Notes under the pieces: model-generated | The model's database searches: none | The model's input: only the letters and a program-made list of their open reading frames with translations | What the model was told of the DNA's origin: nothing | Source of the DNA: G032773895 sp965248935 | GTDB lineage: Bacteria; Pseudomonadota; Gammaproteobacteria; Pseudomonadales; Cellvibrionaceae | Direction: 5' to 3' | NCBI GenBank assembly: GCA_965248935.1 | Contig: OZ252214.1 | Location: forward strand, 1,116,001-1,180,000 | DNA length: 64,000 nucleotides | Shown: positions 42,718 to 51,721 of the stretch, piece by piece | Layout of the letters: every line of letters starts with the position of its first letter | Position numbering within the stretch: position 1 is the stretch's first letter | Translations under genes and position numbers: made by a program

Positions 42718-44421
42718 ATGGGAATTCAACTTTTAACATTAATTATTATTAGCTGCACCTTTCTTCTGTATATCGGCATTGCTATTTGGGCAAGAGCGGA
42801 TTCAACAAAAGAATTTTACGTGGCGGGCGGCGGCGTCCACCCTATTGCCAATGGCATGGCCACAGCCGCCGATTGGATGAGCGCCGCCTCCTTTATTTCC
42901 ATGGCGGGTCTCATTTCCTTTATGGGATACGATGGCAGCGTTTACCTAATGGGTTGGACAGGCGGCTACGTATTATTAGCACTTTGCCTTGCCCCCTACC
43001 TGAGAAAATTTGGCAAATTTACTGTACCGGATTTTATTGGTGACCGCTTTTACTCTCAAACAGCCAGAACTGTTGCAGTACTCTGTGCAATATTTGTTTC
43101 CTTTACTTATGTCGCTGGGCAAATGCGTGGCGTGGGTGTGGTGTTTAGCCGCTTTTTGGAAGTAGACATAACCTTGGGCGTTATAATAGGCATGGGTATC
43201 GTCTTTTTTTATTCTGTATTAGGCGGAATGAAAGGCATTACCTATACACAAGTAGCGCAATATTGCGTGCTTATCTTTGCCTACTTGGTTCCCGCCATTT
43301 TTATTTCTATTATGATGACTGAAAACCCCATTCCTCAATTGGGGTTTGGCTCTCACTTAACGGGAACAGAAACATCTCTGCTGGATAAACTCGACGGCCT
43401 ATCGGTGGAACTCGGGTTTAACGCCTATACCGACGGCAGCAAGAGTATGATTGATGTCTTTTTTATTACCGCAGCCTTAATGGTGGGCACTGCGGGTTTA
43501 CCTCACGTTATTGTTCGCTTCTTTACCGTACCCAAAGTGCGTGACGCACGTCAGTCTGCGGGTTGGGCGTTACTGTTTATCGCTATTTTATATACCACAG
43601 CGCCTGCGTTGGCTTCATTTGCCCGAGTGAATATGATTAATACAATCAATGGACCAGAGGCTCAAGGTACGGCCTATGAAGAAGCCCCTAATTGGATAAA
43701 AAACTGGGAAAAAACCGGCCTAATCAGTTGGGAAGATAAAAACAAAGATGGACGTATGTTTTATGCCGGCGATGAGCGTAATGAAATGAAAGTTGACCGA
43801 GACATAATGGTACTCGCCAACCCAGAAATTGCTGAGTTACCTGTATGGGTGATTGCGCTGGTTGCTGCCGGTGCTGTAGCCGCAGCGCTTTCTACATCCG
43901 CAGGCTTATTATTAGTCATATCAACCTCCATTTCTCACGATCTCTTAAAACGGAATTTAATGCCCCAAATATCGGATAAACAAGAATTGCTCTACGCGAG
44001 AGGCGCAGCAGCAGTGGCAATTGTTATAGCCGGCTACTTAGGCATTAACCCTCCGGGGTTTGTCGCGCAGGTTGTTGCTTTTGCCTTTGGCCTTGCTGCA
44101 TCATCATTTTTCCCGGCAATTATCTTAGGTATTTTTCACAAGCGAATGAATAGCCAGAGCGCTATTGCTGGAATGATTTCGGGCATTACCTTTACCGGAG
44201 CGTATATTGTTTTCTTCAAGTTTATTAGCCCCGAATCCAACTCACCGGAAAACTGGTTATTTGGAATTTCCCCTGAAGGCATTGGCACCTTAGGTATGTT
44301 GTTGAATTTTGCAGTAGCGTTAACTGTGTTTAAGTTTACGGATGATGCACCTAAAGAAATCCAAGAGCTTGTGGAAAATATACGCTACCCACAAGGTGCG
44401 GGTGAAGCGACAGATCACTAG
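42718..44421 (+). CDS. Sodium:solute symporter (ActP/VC_2705 type)
   Basis: A 567-residue transporter of the SSS family with about thirteen membrane helices. FYVAGGGVHPIANGMATAAD and SAASFISMAGLISFMGYDG (residues about 31-72) are the conserved start; LVAAGAVAAALSTSAGLLLV lies near 385. The subfamily is usually annotated as a cation/acetate or short-chain carboxylate symporter; the substrate is not proven. It ends with a strong terminator at 44459-44483. Confidence 0.92.
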   Translation: MGIQLLTLIIISCTFLLYIGIAIWARADSTKEFYVAGGGVHPIANGMATAADWMSAASFISMAGLISFMGYDGSVYLMGWTGGYVLLALCLAPYLRKFGKFTVPDFIGDRFYSQTARTVAVLCAIFVSFTYVAGQMRGVGVVFSRFLEVDITLGVIIGMGIVFFYSVLGGMKGITYTQVAQYCVLIFAYLVPAIFISIMMTENPIPQLGFGSHLTGTETSLLDKLDGLSVELGFNAYTDGSKSMIDVFFITAALMVGTAGLPHVIVRFFTVPKVRDARQSAGWALLFIAILYTTAPALASFARVNMINTINGPEAQGTAYEEAPNWIKNWEKTGLISWEDKNKDGRMFYAGDERNEMKVDRDIMVLANPEIAELPVWVIALVAAGAVAAALSTSAGLLLVISTSISHDLLKRNLMPQISDKQELLYARGAAAVAIVIAGYLGINPPGFVAQVVAFAFGLAASSFFPAIILGIFHKRMNSQSAIAGMISGITFTGAYIVFFKFISPESNSPENWLFGISPEGIGTLGMLLNFAVALTVFKFTDDAPKEIQELVENIRYPQGAGEATDH

Positions 44422-44458
44422 TTTTTTGTAACATCTTAAAAACTAATCTTAAAAGCTA

Positions 44459-44483
44459 AGCCCAGTATTACTGGGCTTTTTTA
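44459..44483 (+). terminator. Rho-independent terminator after the symporter gene
   Basis: AGCCCAGT (44459-44466) pairs with ACTGGGCT (44470-44477) around a 3-base loop and runs into six T. It lies 38 bases after the symporter stop. Confidence 0.93.
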
Positions 44484-44576
44484 TTAAAATAATCAAAAAT
44501 TATATTATTCCCGATCTATTTGACGGTAAAAATACCCACTTTTTAGATAGAACCTAAGTAGGTTTAATTTATTCCG

Positions 44577-44876
44577 ATGTACGGTCGTTACTCGGCCACA
44601 TTAAGGCCGCTCAATAATGACGATATGGAACGCTATATCATTAACGAACTCGAAGCCGCTAGAATGGGGATAAATACGTTTGATATGGCCGCGATTGAGT
44701 TAATATTACGGTTAAGTTCCGGTAATTTAAGGCTGTGTAGAAATGTATGTTATGGCAGTCTTATCGAAGCCGCGAGAGAGACAAAAAAAATAGTCACCAT
44801 TACCCACGTCAACGCGGTATTAGTGCAACCTCATTGGCGTTCACATGATGAATTGATTACACAGCAAGTCTCCTGA
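44577..44876 (+). pseudogene. C-terminal fragment of an ExeA/TniB-like transposition ATPase
   Basis: A 99-residue frame that matches only the C-terminal lid region of AAA ATPases encoded with transposases: LRPLNNDDMERYIINELEAA, AIELILRLSSGNLRL and ITHVNAVLVQPHWRSHDEL. The Walker A and B parts of these proteins, which are about 270 residues long, are absent upstream; the sequence starts directly after the symporter terminator. It is best read as a relic of a mobile element. No companion transposase was recognised. Confidence 0.55.
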
Positions 44877-45679
44877 ATACACCACTCGCCTCGCAAGCCA
44901 ACCAATTGTTACTTCCCAAACTCCCATAGTAAAATACTGGGTGAACGACATCGCCCGCAGGGCCAAAGCATGGGATTACTTCCGCCCCCCCTTTATTCAG
45001 TAGTGTGACATAGTCCTCTAATTGCACCCTTTTCCATAGGATCAAAAGGCGAAATAATGCGAAGCAGAGTGTTTGACGCTCTAAGAACTCGGGAAATCAA
45101 AATTTGCACGAACCAGATAGAGCTATCGCGTTTTAATAACGCTAATGTGGCTAGGAACAAGCGGGCGAAGGAAATTCAACCTGGTCACATTGGTCGTTTT
45201 TTTATTCCCTCTGTCCCCTTTAATTAACTTAAATACCAAATTCTTGATCTAGTCCTAATTATCCACCTAACCCCTCTATGTATTAGAAAAAAATAAAAAT
45301 ATATGAGAAATAAAGGAAAAAAAAGAAAGACAAAACCCTACCCTGCCACCTAATTGAGCATTTAGTTTTGACCACACGAGCTGGATATTACCAATTGGAA
45401 TATGGCAGAAAAATTCTTCGAGTAGAGCCTATAGATTAGATTGAACCTACCTTTCTTCTCCGTTATTTTGCTGATAAAGTGAGCAAGTATGCAGACTTAC
45501 CTTTTGCAAACGTTGGCACTAATTTTAATAAAAATAACGTAGAAACTACTGAGTAAATTTATAGCGCTTCCTATTCGTATTTATTGCCACAAACCGACGA
45601 GACTAATACGAGGCGGGCGTATCACCGAAAAACTACGCACCTATATCAGTGGCTTCTTCCAATTGATTGGAGAATAATA
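44877..45679. other. Decayed region before the secreted CBM protein
   Basis: About 800 bases without an intact gene. From about 45340 to 45555 one forward frame is open except for a TAG at 45437-45439: it reads TTRAGYYQLEYGRKILRVEP before the stop and IEPTFLLRYFADKVSKYAD after it. This looks like degraded coding sequence, but I do not recognise the protein. The promoter of the CBM gene must lie near its end. Confidence 0.35.
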
Positions 45680-46972
45680 ATGAAAAAAAATTTAGTGGTA
45701 TCAGTCTCCGTTGCTATGGCTACTCTGATTTCAGGGCAGGTTGCGGCGGTAGACTGTTCCGATCGCTCAGAATGGAATAGCAGCAGCACTTATGTTGCTA
45801 ATGCTGTTGTACAGGAAGCGGGACAAGCTTACAAATCAAATTGGTGGAACACCAATACTACACCTTCAGACAATTCGGGACAGTGGCAGGTATGGACCCT
45901 TGAAGGAGCCTGTGAGGGGGGCAGCTCTTCGAGTAGTTCCAGTTCTTCGTCTACTTCAAGCTCCTCGTCAAGTAGTTCCTCAAGTAGTTCCTCAAGCAGC
46001 TCTGGCGCAGGTGGTTGCGCTCAATACGTCGCAGGTACCAGCTATAGCTCTGGCCAAGTGGTTCAAAATGGAGGAAGCAGTTACACCTGTAATGTTGCGG
46101 GCTGGTGTTCTTCGAGTGCTGCCTGGGCGTATGCGCCTGGCACAGGCTCTTATTGGACCAATGCTTGGACAGAGGGCGGTAGCTGTGGAGGCACCAGTTC
46201 CTCATCCAGTAGTAGCTCTAGCAGTTCATCTTCGAGTAGCAGCTCCAGTAGTTCATCTTCAAGTAGCAGCTCCAGTAGCAGCAGTTCAAGTAGTTCATCA
46301 TCTGGAACGGCGGCTGGGTTCAAAGAATGTACAATCGACGTATCTAAAGTAGGTGCTTCCTGTAGCGGGAACGATCCCAGCGAGTGTGATGGCACGGACA
46401 TCGCTCAAAACTATGCGATTTGGCCAGACCCTTACGAATGTTATGTGTGTGGCCCTGGTGTCACGCTTCTGAAAGGAAGCCGGTGTGAGCGCGATGGTGT
46501 GGATCTTGTCTGGAACAGTACTAATGAGCAGTGCATCCTTAACGGTCAGGGCTACCCAATAACAGCTTCTCATTCCTGTTCGAATGGGCATTACACAAAT
46601 GGGATCAATGAGGATGCTTACAATGCGTTGGTTGCCGAGTGGCATCGCATAGCCACAACAAAAGGCGCCGCAATACCGCAGCCTAATGCAGGCGCGGACG
46701 CCTATGTGGTCGACGTGACTCTTGAAAACGGGCAGAAAGTCCAGGCTGCGATGTCCATGGGACACGGTGTCTTGGATGGAAAGTGCGGCTCTACTTTTTT
46801 GATCAAGAAAGGGGACCAGTATGTCCTCCTACTTCAAACCGATGTAAGGTCTTGGAGTCTAGAGCTTTCCCCTGGGGCCAATACCTGGTTGGATGAAACC
46901 AATGTAGGAGGCACCTGTCTCATTCCTGAGGTGCGCAAGATCGACTCTTCGTTTGTAATCGAGCAGTTCTAG
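45680..46972 (+). CDS. Secreted protein with two CBM5-like modules, poly-Ser linkers and an unknown C-terminal domain
   Basis: A 430-residue exported protein. A signal peptide ends near VAA-VDC (about residue 23). A first chitin/cellulose-binding-like module (SEWNSSSTYVANAVVQEAGQ, WWNTNTTP, WQVWTLEGAC) is followed by a serine linker, a second module (YVAGTSYSSGQVVQNGGSSY, NVAGWCSSSAAWAYAPG) and a longer linker of over 35 serines. The C-terminal about 215 residues, with nine or more cysteines, match no enzyme I know. GGAG lies 7 bases before ATG 45680; the open frame extends to 45584. Poly-Ser linkers of this kind mark secreted polysaccharide-active proteins of Saccharophagus and Teredinibacter. 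Confidence 0.85.
   Translation: MKKNLVVSVSVAMATLISGQVAAVDCSDRSEWNSSSTYVANAVVQEAGQAYKSNWWNTNTTPSDNSGQWQVWTLEGACEGGSSSSSSSSSSTSSSSSSSSSSSSSSSSGAGGCAQYVAGTSYSSGQVVQNGGSSYTCNVAGWCSSSAAWAYAPGTGSYWTNAWTEGGSCGGTSSSSSSSSSSSSSSSSSSSSSSSSSSSSSSSSSSSSGTAAGFKECTIDVSKVGASCSGNDPSECDGTDIAQNYAIWPDPYECYVCGPGVTLLKGSRCERDGVDLVWNSTNEQCILNGQGYPITASHSCSNGHYTNGINEDAYNALVAEWHRIATTKGAAIPQPNAGADAYVVDVTLENGQKVQAAMSMGHGVLDGKCGSTFLIKKGDQYVLLLQTDVRSWSLELSPGANTWLDETNVGGTCLIPEVRKIDSSFVIEQF
46225..46278 (+). repeat. 27-base tandem repeat coding for serine linker
   Basis: Two adjacent 27-base units (46225-46251 and 46252-46278) differ at one base and encode nine serines each. The flanking AGC/AGT/TCA/TCC codon mixture shows related but more diverged copies. 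Replication slippage could change linker length. Confidence 0.8.
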
Positions 46973-47569
46973 ATACGCGGAGTACGACTTAAAGAAAAGT
47001 AGTAAAACGGACGGAGGGGTCTTATCTGATCGTAAAGAGCAGATTTGAACCCCTTTGTCTTCTTTCGGCCATAAGCGGATATCATGTCTTGGCACTTAAA
47101 ACCAATTGCTCGGTTTCTAGAGACCTCGGAATTCTAAAGTCTTGCTAAGAGGAGGAAGAACTTGCCTATATTTAGCGACGGAAGGGTGAAAGCCAAGGTT
47201 TTTACATTCTTTTGATCAACCTATTAAGTTTCTTTTCGCCAAATTTCAACCAGCCTGTCATGCTCTAATAATGGCTTTGATTGATGCTCAATGTGGGTTA
47301 AGAATGTAATATCAATCACAACGCTAAACTTTAAAGACAACTCCTTTAAAGACAAGCTTGCATCTTGATAAACTCTCAATGGAGATTGGGCGTCAGGACC
47401 CGGCGAGTTTTGTTGTTTTAAAATACATTGGTCTTACGGTTAAGAAAAAAACGACGCAAGACATCACGACTTACTCTGCGCCAAATGCCGTGTTTGAAAA
47501 AAGCTTGGCAGACGTGAGTTTCTTAGTGGGTATGTTATCTGATATTTCTAACATTTGAGATAAATAAAT
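46973..47569. other. Region of about 600 bases with at most one doubtful small gene
   Basis: Between the CBM gene and the phhB pseudogene no convincing gene was found. The only candidate is the 66-codon frame described separately at 47358-47558. No terminator with a T-run was seen after the CBM gene. Confidence 0.35.
47358..47558 (+). CDS. Doubtful small open frame
   Basis: A 66-residue frame starting with TTG (an ATG at 47379 is inside). The text MEIGRQDPASFVVLKYIG and SLADVSFLVGMLSDISN has a normal amino-acid balance for a real protein, but there is no strong ribosome site and I recognise no family. It could be the remnant of a larger gene. Confidence 0.2.
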   Translation: MHLDKLSMEIGRQDPASFVVLKYIGLTVKKKTTQDITTYSAPNAVFEKSLADVSFLVGMLSDISNI

Positions 47570-47911
47570 TTACTTATAAGCCAGCTCATCCGTTTTCGCC
47601 GCCATTATGACGTCGTTTTTATGGATGCCACCAATTTTATGCGTCCACCAACGCACTTCTACACTCCCCCATTCGACAAGAAGCGCAGGGTGATGCCCTT
47701 CCTTTTCCGCCTCTTCACCAATTGCATTGGCAAGTTCAAGCACGTCCATAAAATTAGAAAAGGTAAACTTTCACCATAACTGGGGCACATTGAGTTGTTT
47801 ATCAAGCGTCCATTCGGGGATCTGTTGCCGAAGGCTCTCAAATTCTACTTCCGTCAGTTGCGGCGCATCGGCACGACAAGCGTCACATCTAAATCGAGCT
47901 AAATCAGTCAT
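47570..47911 (-). pseudogene. phhB: Pterin-4a-carbinolamine dehydratase interrupted by an in-frame TGA
   Basis: The minus-strand frame from ATG 47911 to TAA 47570 would encode 113 residues but is broken at codon 47 (TGA at 47773-47771). Before it: FRCDACRADAPQLTEVE and QQIPEWTLD; after it: KFTFSNFMDVLELANAIGEE, the catalytic EGHHPALLVEWGSVEVRWWT and HKNDVIMAAKTDELA. Both halves are excellent PhhB sequence in one frame, and the stop sits where PhhB proteins have a charged residue before K-F-x-F; a C-to-T change of a CGA codon would explain it. It is either a recent pseudogene or a sequencing error. PhhB recycles the pterin cofactor of phenylalanine hydroxylase; no phhA is nearby. Confidence 0.85.
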
Positions 47912-47960
47912 AAGAGGTTACCTTTTGGCCTATTCCGAGCAACAGTCTAGTATTAGAAGT

Positions 47961-49133
47961 TTAGACATTCCCAGCCTGGAGTTCTTTTCTCATCATATGA
48001 TTAAAACACTGTACCCATATGCCTTCAAATTGGGTATCAATTCTCGCATTAATTGTGGATAGCGCACGTACCGTTGAGTGTCTTGCACTACTATCCACTC
48101 GCCCTTTTGTGAGAAAGAAAAACGCATCAAGAATAGAGAGCATTTTTGCTCCAGGGTGAATTTCATCGCCCTTTAAACCATTGGGGTAACCACTACCATC
48201 TATAGATTCTCGATGGTGGTAAATTATGGTGGCCGCTTCCTCCCAACCTGGAATACGGACTAGAAAATTATAACCCCAATTAGGGTGGTTTCTTATTACC
48301 TCAAGCTCATCTGGACTAAAATCTAACTTTCCTTCCCAAAATTCTCTTGGCGTCATAGCAATCCCAAGGTTATGAATATACACGGCAGCGGCCAATTGAG
48401 ATTCATCCACCCCCCCCCCCGCTAGGCTATTCATTTTCATAGCCCATTCAAATAATTGAATACTTCTCCCTTCCCAGCCTTCAATTTGGGTATCTAACTG
48501 AAGTGCAAATTCTTGGAAAAAAAACAAATCGTGAATTTGTTTTTCTTCCGCATTTACTGGCGGTAAACTCTCTACTTCAACTTTGTTTGATTCCGCCTCA
48601 ACTGCAAAAATGTCTACTTCATCGTTGGCAATACCCGCACCTAAAAATTGAAGTATTTTTAAAGCAATGGTATTTGCCTCTTCTGCTTCAGCGTGAGCCA
48701 TAGCTTGGTAAAATGATCCCAGTTCCTCAATTCGCAGGTAATCAAACTTTTTTCCATAAAGTTCCTGCTGATGGAGGTCGTATAATCTATCCATAGCGAA
48801 TAGGAGTGCTTCCCCTATCCTCTCAGTGAGTAAGTACCGACCTTGCCTCAAGGCGCCAGCCACTTCCTCAATTTCATGAGTGAAGTTGACAATCACCTCC
48901 AGCCCCATGATACCGGCATTACCTTTGATATTATGAATTGCTCGAAATAAGCAATTAACTTCTTCTTTATTAAAATTTTTACGAAGTTTGAGAAGAGAGT
49001 CTTCAACTTCGTTTTGCAGCTCCTGGAACGCCTCCATCAAATCTTTACAATTTTCTTCATCAAGTTCCACAGGTTTTACCTTTATTTTCAACACCTCAAC
49101 TTTGAGCCTAGGAGGCAATTGAGGGTAGCTCAA
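47961..49133 (-). CDS. HPt domain / degenerate HD-GYP domain protein with a poly-G tract
   Basis: A 390-residue signalling protein. An HPt-like domain (about residues 30-115) has the phosphotransfer His in IHNIKGNAGIMG. A linker leads to an HD-GYP-like domain (about 245-350): the HD pair is replaced by IHNLG and the HHE motif by HHR, while DGSGYPNGLKGDEI is kept. It therefore probably has no, or altered, cyclic-di-GMP phosphodiesterase activity. Just before this domain the gene contains eleven consecutive G (coding strand; 48410-48420). The start is uncertain; the longest frame uses TTG 49133 without a clear ribosome site. Confidence 0.82.
   Translation of the reverse strand: MSYPQLPPRLKVEVLKIKVKPVELDEENCKDLMEAFQELQNEVEDSLLKLRKNFNKEEVNCLFRAIHNIKGNAGIMGLEVIVNFTHEIEEVAGALRQGRYLLTERIGEALLFAMDRLYDLHQQELYGKKFDYLRIEELGSFYQAMAHAEAEEANTIALKILQFLGAGIANDEVDIFAVEAESNKVEVESLPPVNAEEKQIHDLFFFQEFALQLDTQIEGWEGRSIQLFEWAMKMNSLAGGGVDESQLAAAVYIHNLGIAMTPREFWEGKLDFSPDELEVIRNHPNWGYNFLVRIPGWEEAATIIYHHRESIDGSGYPNGLKGDEIHPGAKMLSILDAFFFLTKGRVDSSARHSTVRALSTINARIDTQFEGIWVQCFNHMMRKELQAGNV
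48410..48420 (-). repeat. Homopolymer of eleven G inside the HPt/HD-GYP gene
   Basis: Eleven C on the plus strand read as eleven G in the coding strand and give the Gly-Gly-Gly at about residues 238-241. Tracts of this length slip during replication in many bacteria; a change of one base would cut off the HD-GYP-like part but leave the HPt domain. Confidence 0.9.
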
Positions 49134-49293
49134 GTTATCTAACGCTTGAATCGTTTAAATGTACCAATACCAGAAAAAGACCAACAATAGGCAGGAGAAA
49201 AGGAAATGTGTGCCCTGAAAATATTATTCAAAGCGCTCCTGTCAGCCAACCTTAAGAATGCTACTTTTAGAAATCTTACCTTTAGAAACGACG

Positions 49294-50814
49294 TTACTTA
49301 AAGTGTAAAGCTTGCTCTTGAATTTTAGCTGACCAGATTTTGGGGCCGGTTTGATGGACTGATTCACCATGAATATCAACCGCAACGGTTACCGGCATAT
49401 CCTTCACTTCAAACTCGTATATAGCTTCCATTCCCAGGTCCTCGAATGCCAGTACCTTTGAATTGACGATAGCCTTAGAAACAAGGTAAGCCGCCCCACC
49501 AACAGCCATCATGTAGACCGCCTTATTCTCCTTAATCGCTTCAATACCCACGGGTCCGCGCTCAGCTTTACCAATCATACCTATTAGGCCCGTTTTTTCC
49601 AGAACGGTGCCGGTAAACTTATCCATACGTGTTGCAGTGGTTGGCCCCGCAGGCCCAACAACTTCATTGCGCACTGGATCGACCGGCCCAACGTAGTAAA
49701 TAAGCTTATTGGTGAAATCCACAGGCATATCTTCGCCCTTGTCAATCATATCCACCAAACGCTTATGGGCCGCATCTCGACCAGTTAGTAGCTTGCCGGA
49801 AAGAAGCAGTGTATCCCCAGGGCTGAGTTCTGAAAGGTCTGCCTTCGTCAAAGAATCCAAGTCAATACGCTTAACGTTATCGCCCATGTCCCAGGTGACT
49901 TCAGGCCAATCATCCAAATTAGGTGCCTCCTGTAATACTGGGCCAGAACCATCCAATACAAAATGAGTATGACGGGTTGCCGCACAATTTGGAATAATTG
50001 CCACCGCTTTGTTTGCCGCATGGGTGGCGTACTCTTTGATTTTCACATCTAAGACGGTGGTTATCCCTCCCAAACCCTGCGCGCCAATACCCAAACTATT
50101 GACCTTATCAACCAACTCCAAACGCAATTCTTCTGCACGGTTCTGCGGCCCACGCGCTCTTAGATCCTGAATATCGATTGGGTCCAGCAAGGATTCTTTC
50201 GCCAGCAACATGGCTTTTTCGGCGGTGCCGCCAATGCCAATTCCCAACATGCCAGGCGGGCACCAACCCGCCCCCATTGTTGGAACCATTTTTAATACCC
50301 AATCAACAATGGAATCGGACGGATTCAGCATCGCAAATTTGGATTTTGCCTCAGAGCCGCCACCTTTCGCAGCCACATGCACATCCACCGTATTGCCAGG
50401 TATTATTTTGTAGTGAATAACGGCGGGCGTATTATCGCCAGTATTTTTGCGCCCCCCATCGGGGTCAGTAAGAATCGAAGCTCGCAATAGATTATCAGGG
50501 TGATTATAGGCCCGACGAACGCCTTCGTTGATCATATCATCGAGACTCATATCCCCTTCAATTTTCACATCCATTCCCACATTAACAAATGCAGTGACAA
50601 TACCTGTATCCTGACAAATCGGACGCTTACCTTGCGCGCACATGCGAGAGTTTATAAGAATTTGCGCCATCGCGTCTTTTGCCGCCTGGTTCTCCTCTTT
50701 TTGATAAGCCTCGTGCATCCCGTCAATAAAGTCTTTGGGGTGATAGTAAGAAATAAATTGAAGAGCATCGGCAACACTGTCGATTAAATCTTGCTGACAA
50801 ATGATTGTGGTCAT
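49294..50814 (-). CDS. fumA: Fumarate hydratase, class I (iron-sulfur)
   Basis: A 506-residue enzyme of the citric acid cycle that interconverts fumarate and malate. Cluster cysteines lie in CAQGKRPICQDTGIV (about residue 58), GAGWCPPGMLGIGIGG (about 192) and IPNCAATRHTHF (about 280). The C-terminal beta domain (VGPAGPTTATRMDKFTGTVL) is fused, as in FumA/FumB. Length is normal. Its cluster is oxygen-sensitive; class I fumarases are often used when iron is sufficient and oxygen low. Single gene. Confidence 0.95.
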   Translation of the reverse strand: MTTIICQQDLIDSVADALQFISYYHPKDFIDGMHEAYQKEENQAAKDAMAQILINSRMCAQGKRPICQDTGIVTAFVNVGMDVKIEGDMSLDDMINEGVRRAYNHPDNLLRASILTDPDGGRKNTGDNTPAVIHYKIIPGNTVDVHVAAKGGGSEAKSKFAMLNPSDSIVDWVLKMVPTMGAGWCPPGMLGIGIGGTAEKAMLLAKESLLDPIDIQDLRARGPQNRAEELRLELVDKVNSLGIGAQGLGGITTVLDVKIKEYATHAANKAVAIIPNCAATRHTHFVLDGSGPVLQEAPNLDDWPEVTWDMGDNVKRIDLDSLTKADLSELSPGDTLLLSGKLLTGRDAAHKRLVDMIDKGEDMPVDFTNKLIYYVGPVDPVRNEVVGPAGPTTATRMDKFTGTVLEKTGLIGMIGKAERGPVGIEAIKENKAVYMMAVGGAAYLVSKAIVNSKVLAFEDLGMEAIYEFEVKDMPVTVAVDIHGESVHQTGPKIWSAKIQEQALHFK

Positions 50815-50915
50815 GACCTACCTCAAAATAAATAAAGTAGTAGGCGCATACACCCCTACTGCGAAGAAACATATCTGGATGATGACAGCAAAGTCTGCCT
50901 ATAGCTTAGCGCCGA

Positions 50916-51638
50916 TTAAGGCGTACCACCGCTTTTTGGCACAAGTAATTCTCTATTGACTTTACGTCGGAATGAATCTATCGCTTGTATGGCCTGCTCG
51001 TGTTCATTTATCCGCTGCTGAAGAGCTGCCTCGGTTTCTTCAAGCTGAATTAACCTATCAGAAAGCATCTGCACCTGTGTCTGCTGCTGAGATAATTTCT
51101 GATTAACCGATCCAATTTGAGCCTTGATGCTATCCACTCCAGAAACCGCAGCGTTTAACTTAGGTTCTTGAGACTTCATCTGCTTGGATAACGCAGTAAG
51201 TTTATCCTTGTTTGACGAAATAGACTTACGGTTTTTATCGTGAGACACCCCCCAAAGCTTGCGAATTTCTGAATCTGCCCATTTTAATTTAGCTTGCACC
51301 GCAGTGATGGATGCCGATGACTCGTCATCGGAAAGGTCTAACTTACCCTCTAATTCGGCAATTCTGGCCTCTGCCAATACTAAACCTTTTTGAGATTGCA
51401 TTAACTGCCAATAGGAAAACCCCGCTAAAGCCAGCGCGGCAATAGCCAGTAAAAAGGTAAACGGAACAAGAGGAGAGGATTTAACAATTACTTGCCTTGC
51501 TTGAGGTGTTCGCGCCATTGTCGTAGCGCCGGTATTTTTGGCCGCAGTATTACTGGCATGTTGCTGGCGCGCATTATTACGCGGCAACTCCTCAGGGCTT
51601 GAACTCAAAGTCGAAATAGTGGGCTCGTGTCTTTCCAT
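50916..51638 (-). CDS. Membrane-anchored coiled-coil protein of unknown function
   Basis: A 240-residue protein with a polar N-terminus, one membrane helix at about residues 55-80 (PLVPFTFLLAIAALALAGFS) and a long coiled coil after it (LVLAEARIAELEGKLD to LIQLEETEAALQQRINEHEQ). The topology is type II with the coil probably in the periplasm. I recognise no named family. It stands alone between fumarase and the PuuD-like gene. Confidence 0.75.
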   Translation of the reverse strand: MERHEPTISTLSSSPEELPRNNARQQHASNTAAKNTGATTMARTPQARQVIVKSSPLVPFTFLLAIAALALAGFSYWQLMQSQKGLVLAEARIAELEGKLDLSDDESSASITAVQAKLKWADSEIRKLWGVSHDKNRKSISSNKDKLTALSKQMKSQEPKLNAAVSGVDSIKAQIGSVNQKLSQQQTQVQMLSDRLIQLEETEAALQQRINEHEQAIQAIDSFRRKVNRELLVPKSGGTP

Positions 51639-51721
51639 AATGATTTTATATCTTCTAACGGTTAAAACTAGCGGTTACGCGATGCGCGCCGCCAGTTTAC
51701 CACTTTTTATGTTGCCAAATC

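Noticed and set aside
44857..45045. 62-codon minus-strand frame in the relic zone
   Set aside because: Unrecognised, without a ribosome site, and overlaps the ATPase fragment; probably chance in decayed DNA.
46195..46310. Short repeats that might look like a CRISPR array
   Set aside because: They are in-frame serine codons of the linker of a secreted protein, without unique spacers.
46859..47095. 78-codon minus-strand frame behind the CBM gene
   Set aside because: It overlaps the 3' end of the CBM gene in another frame and has no coding support.
47771..47773. TGA in phhB as a selenocysteine or recoding site
   Set aside because: Known PhhB proteins have no selenocysteine or cysteine at this place and the catalytic residues are elsewhere; a point mutation or base-call error is simpler.
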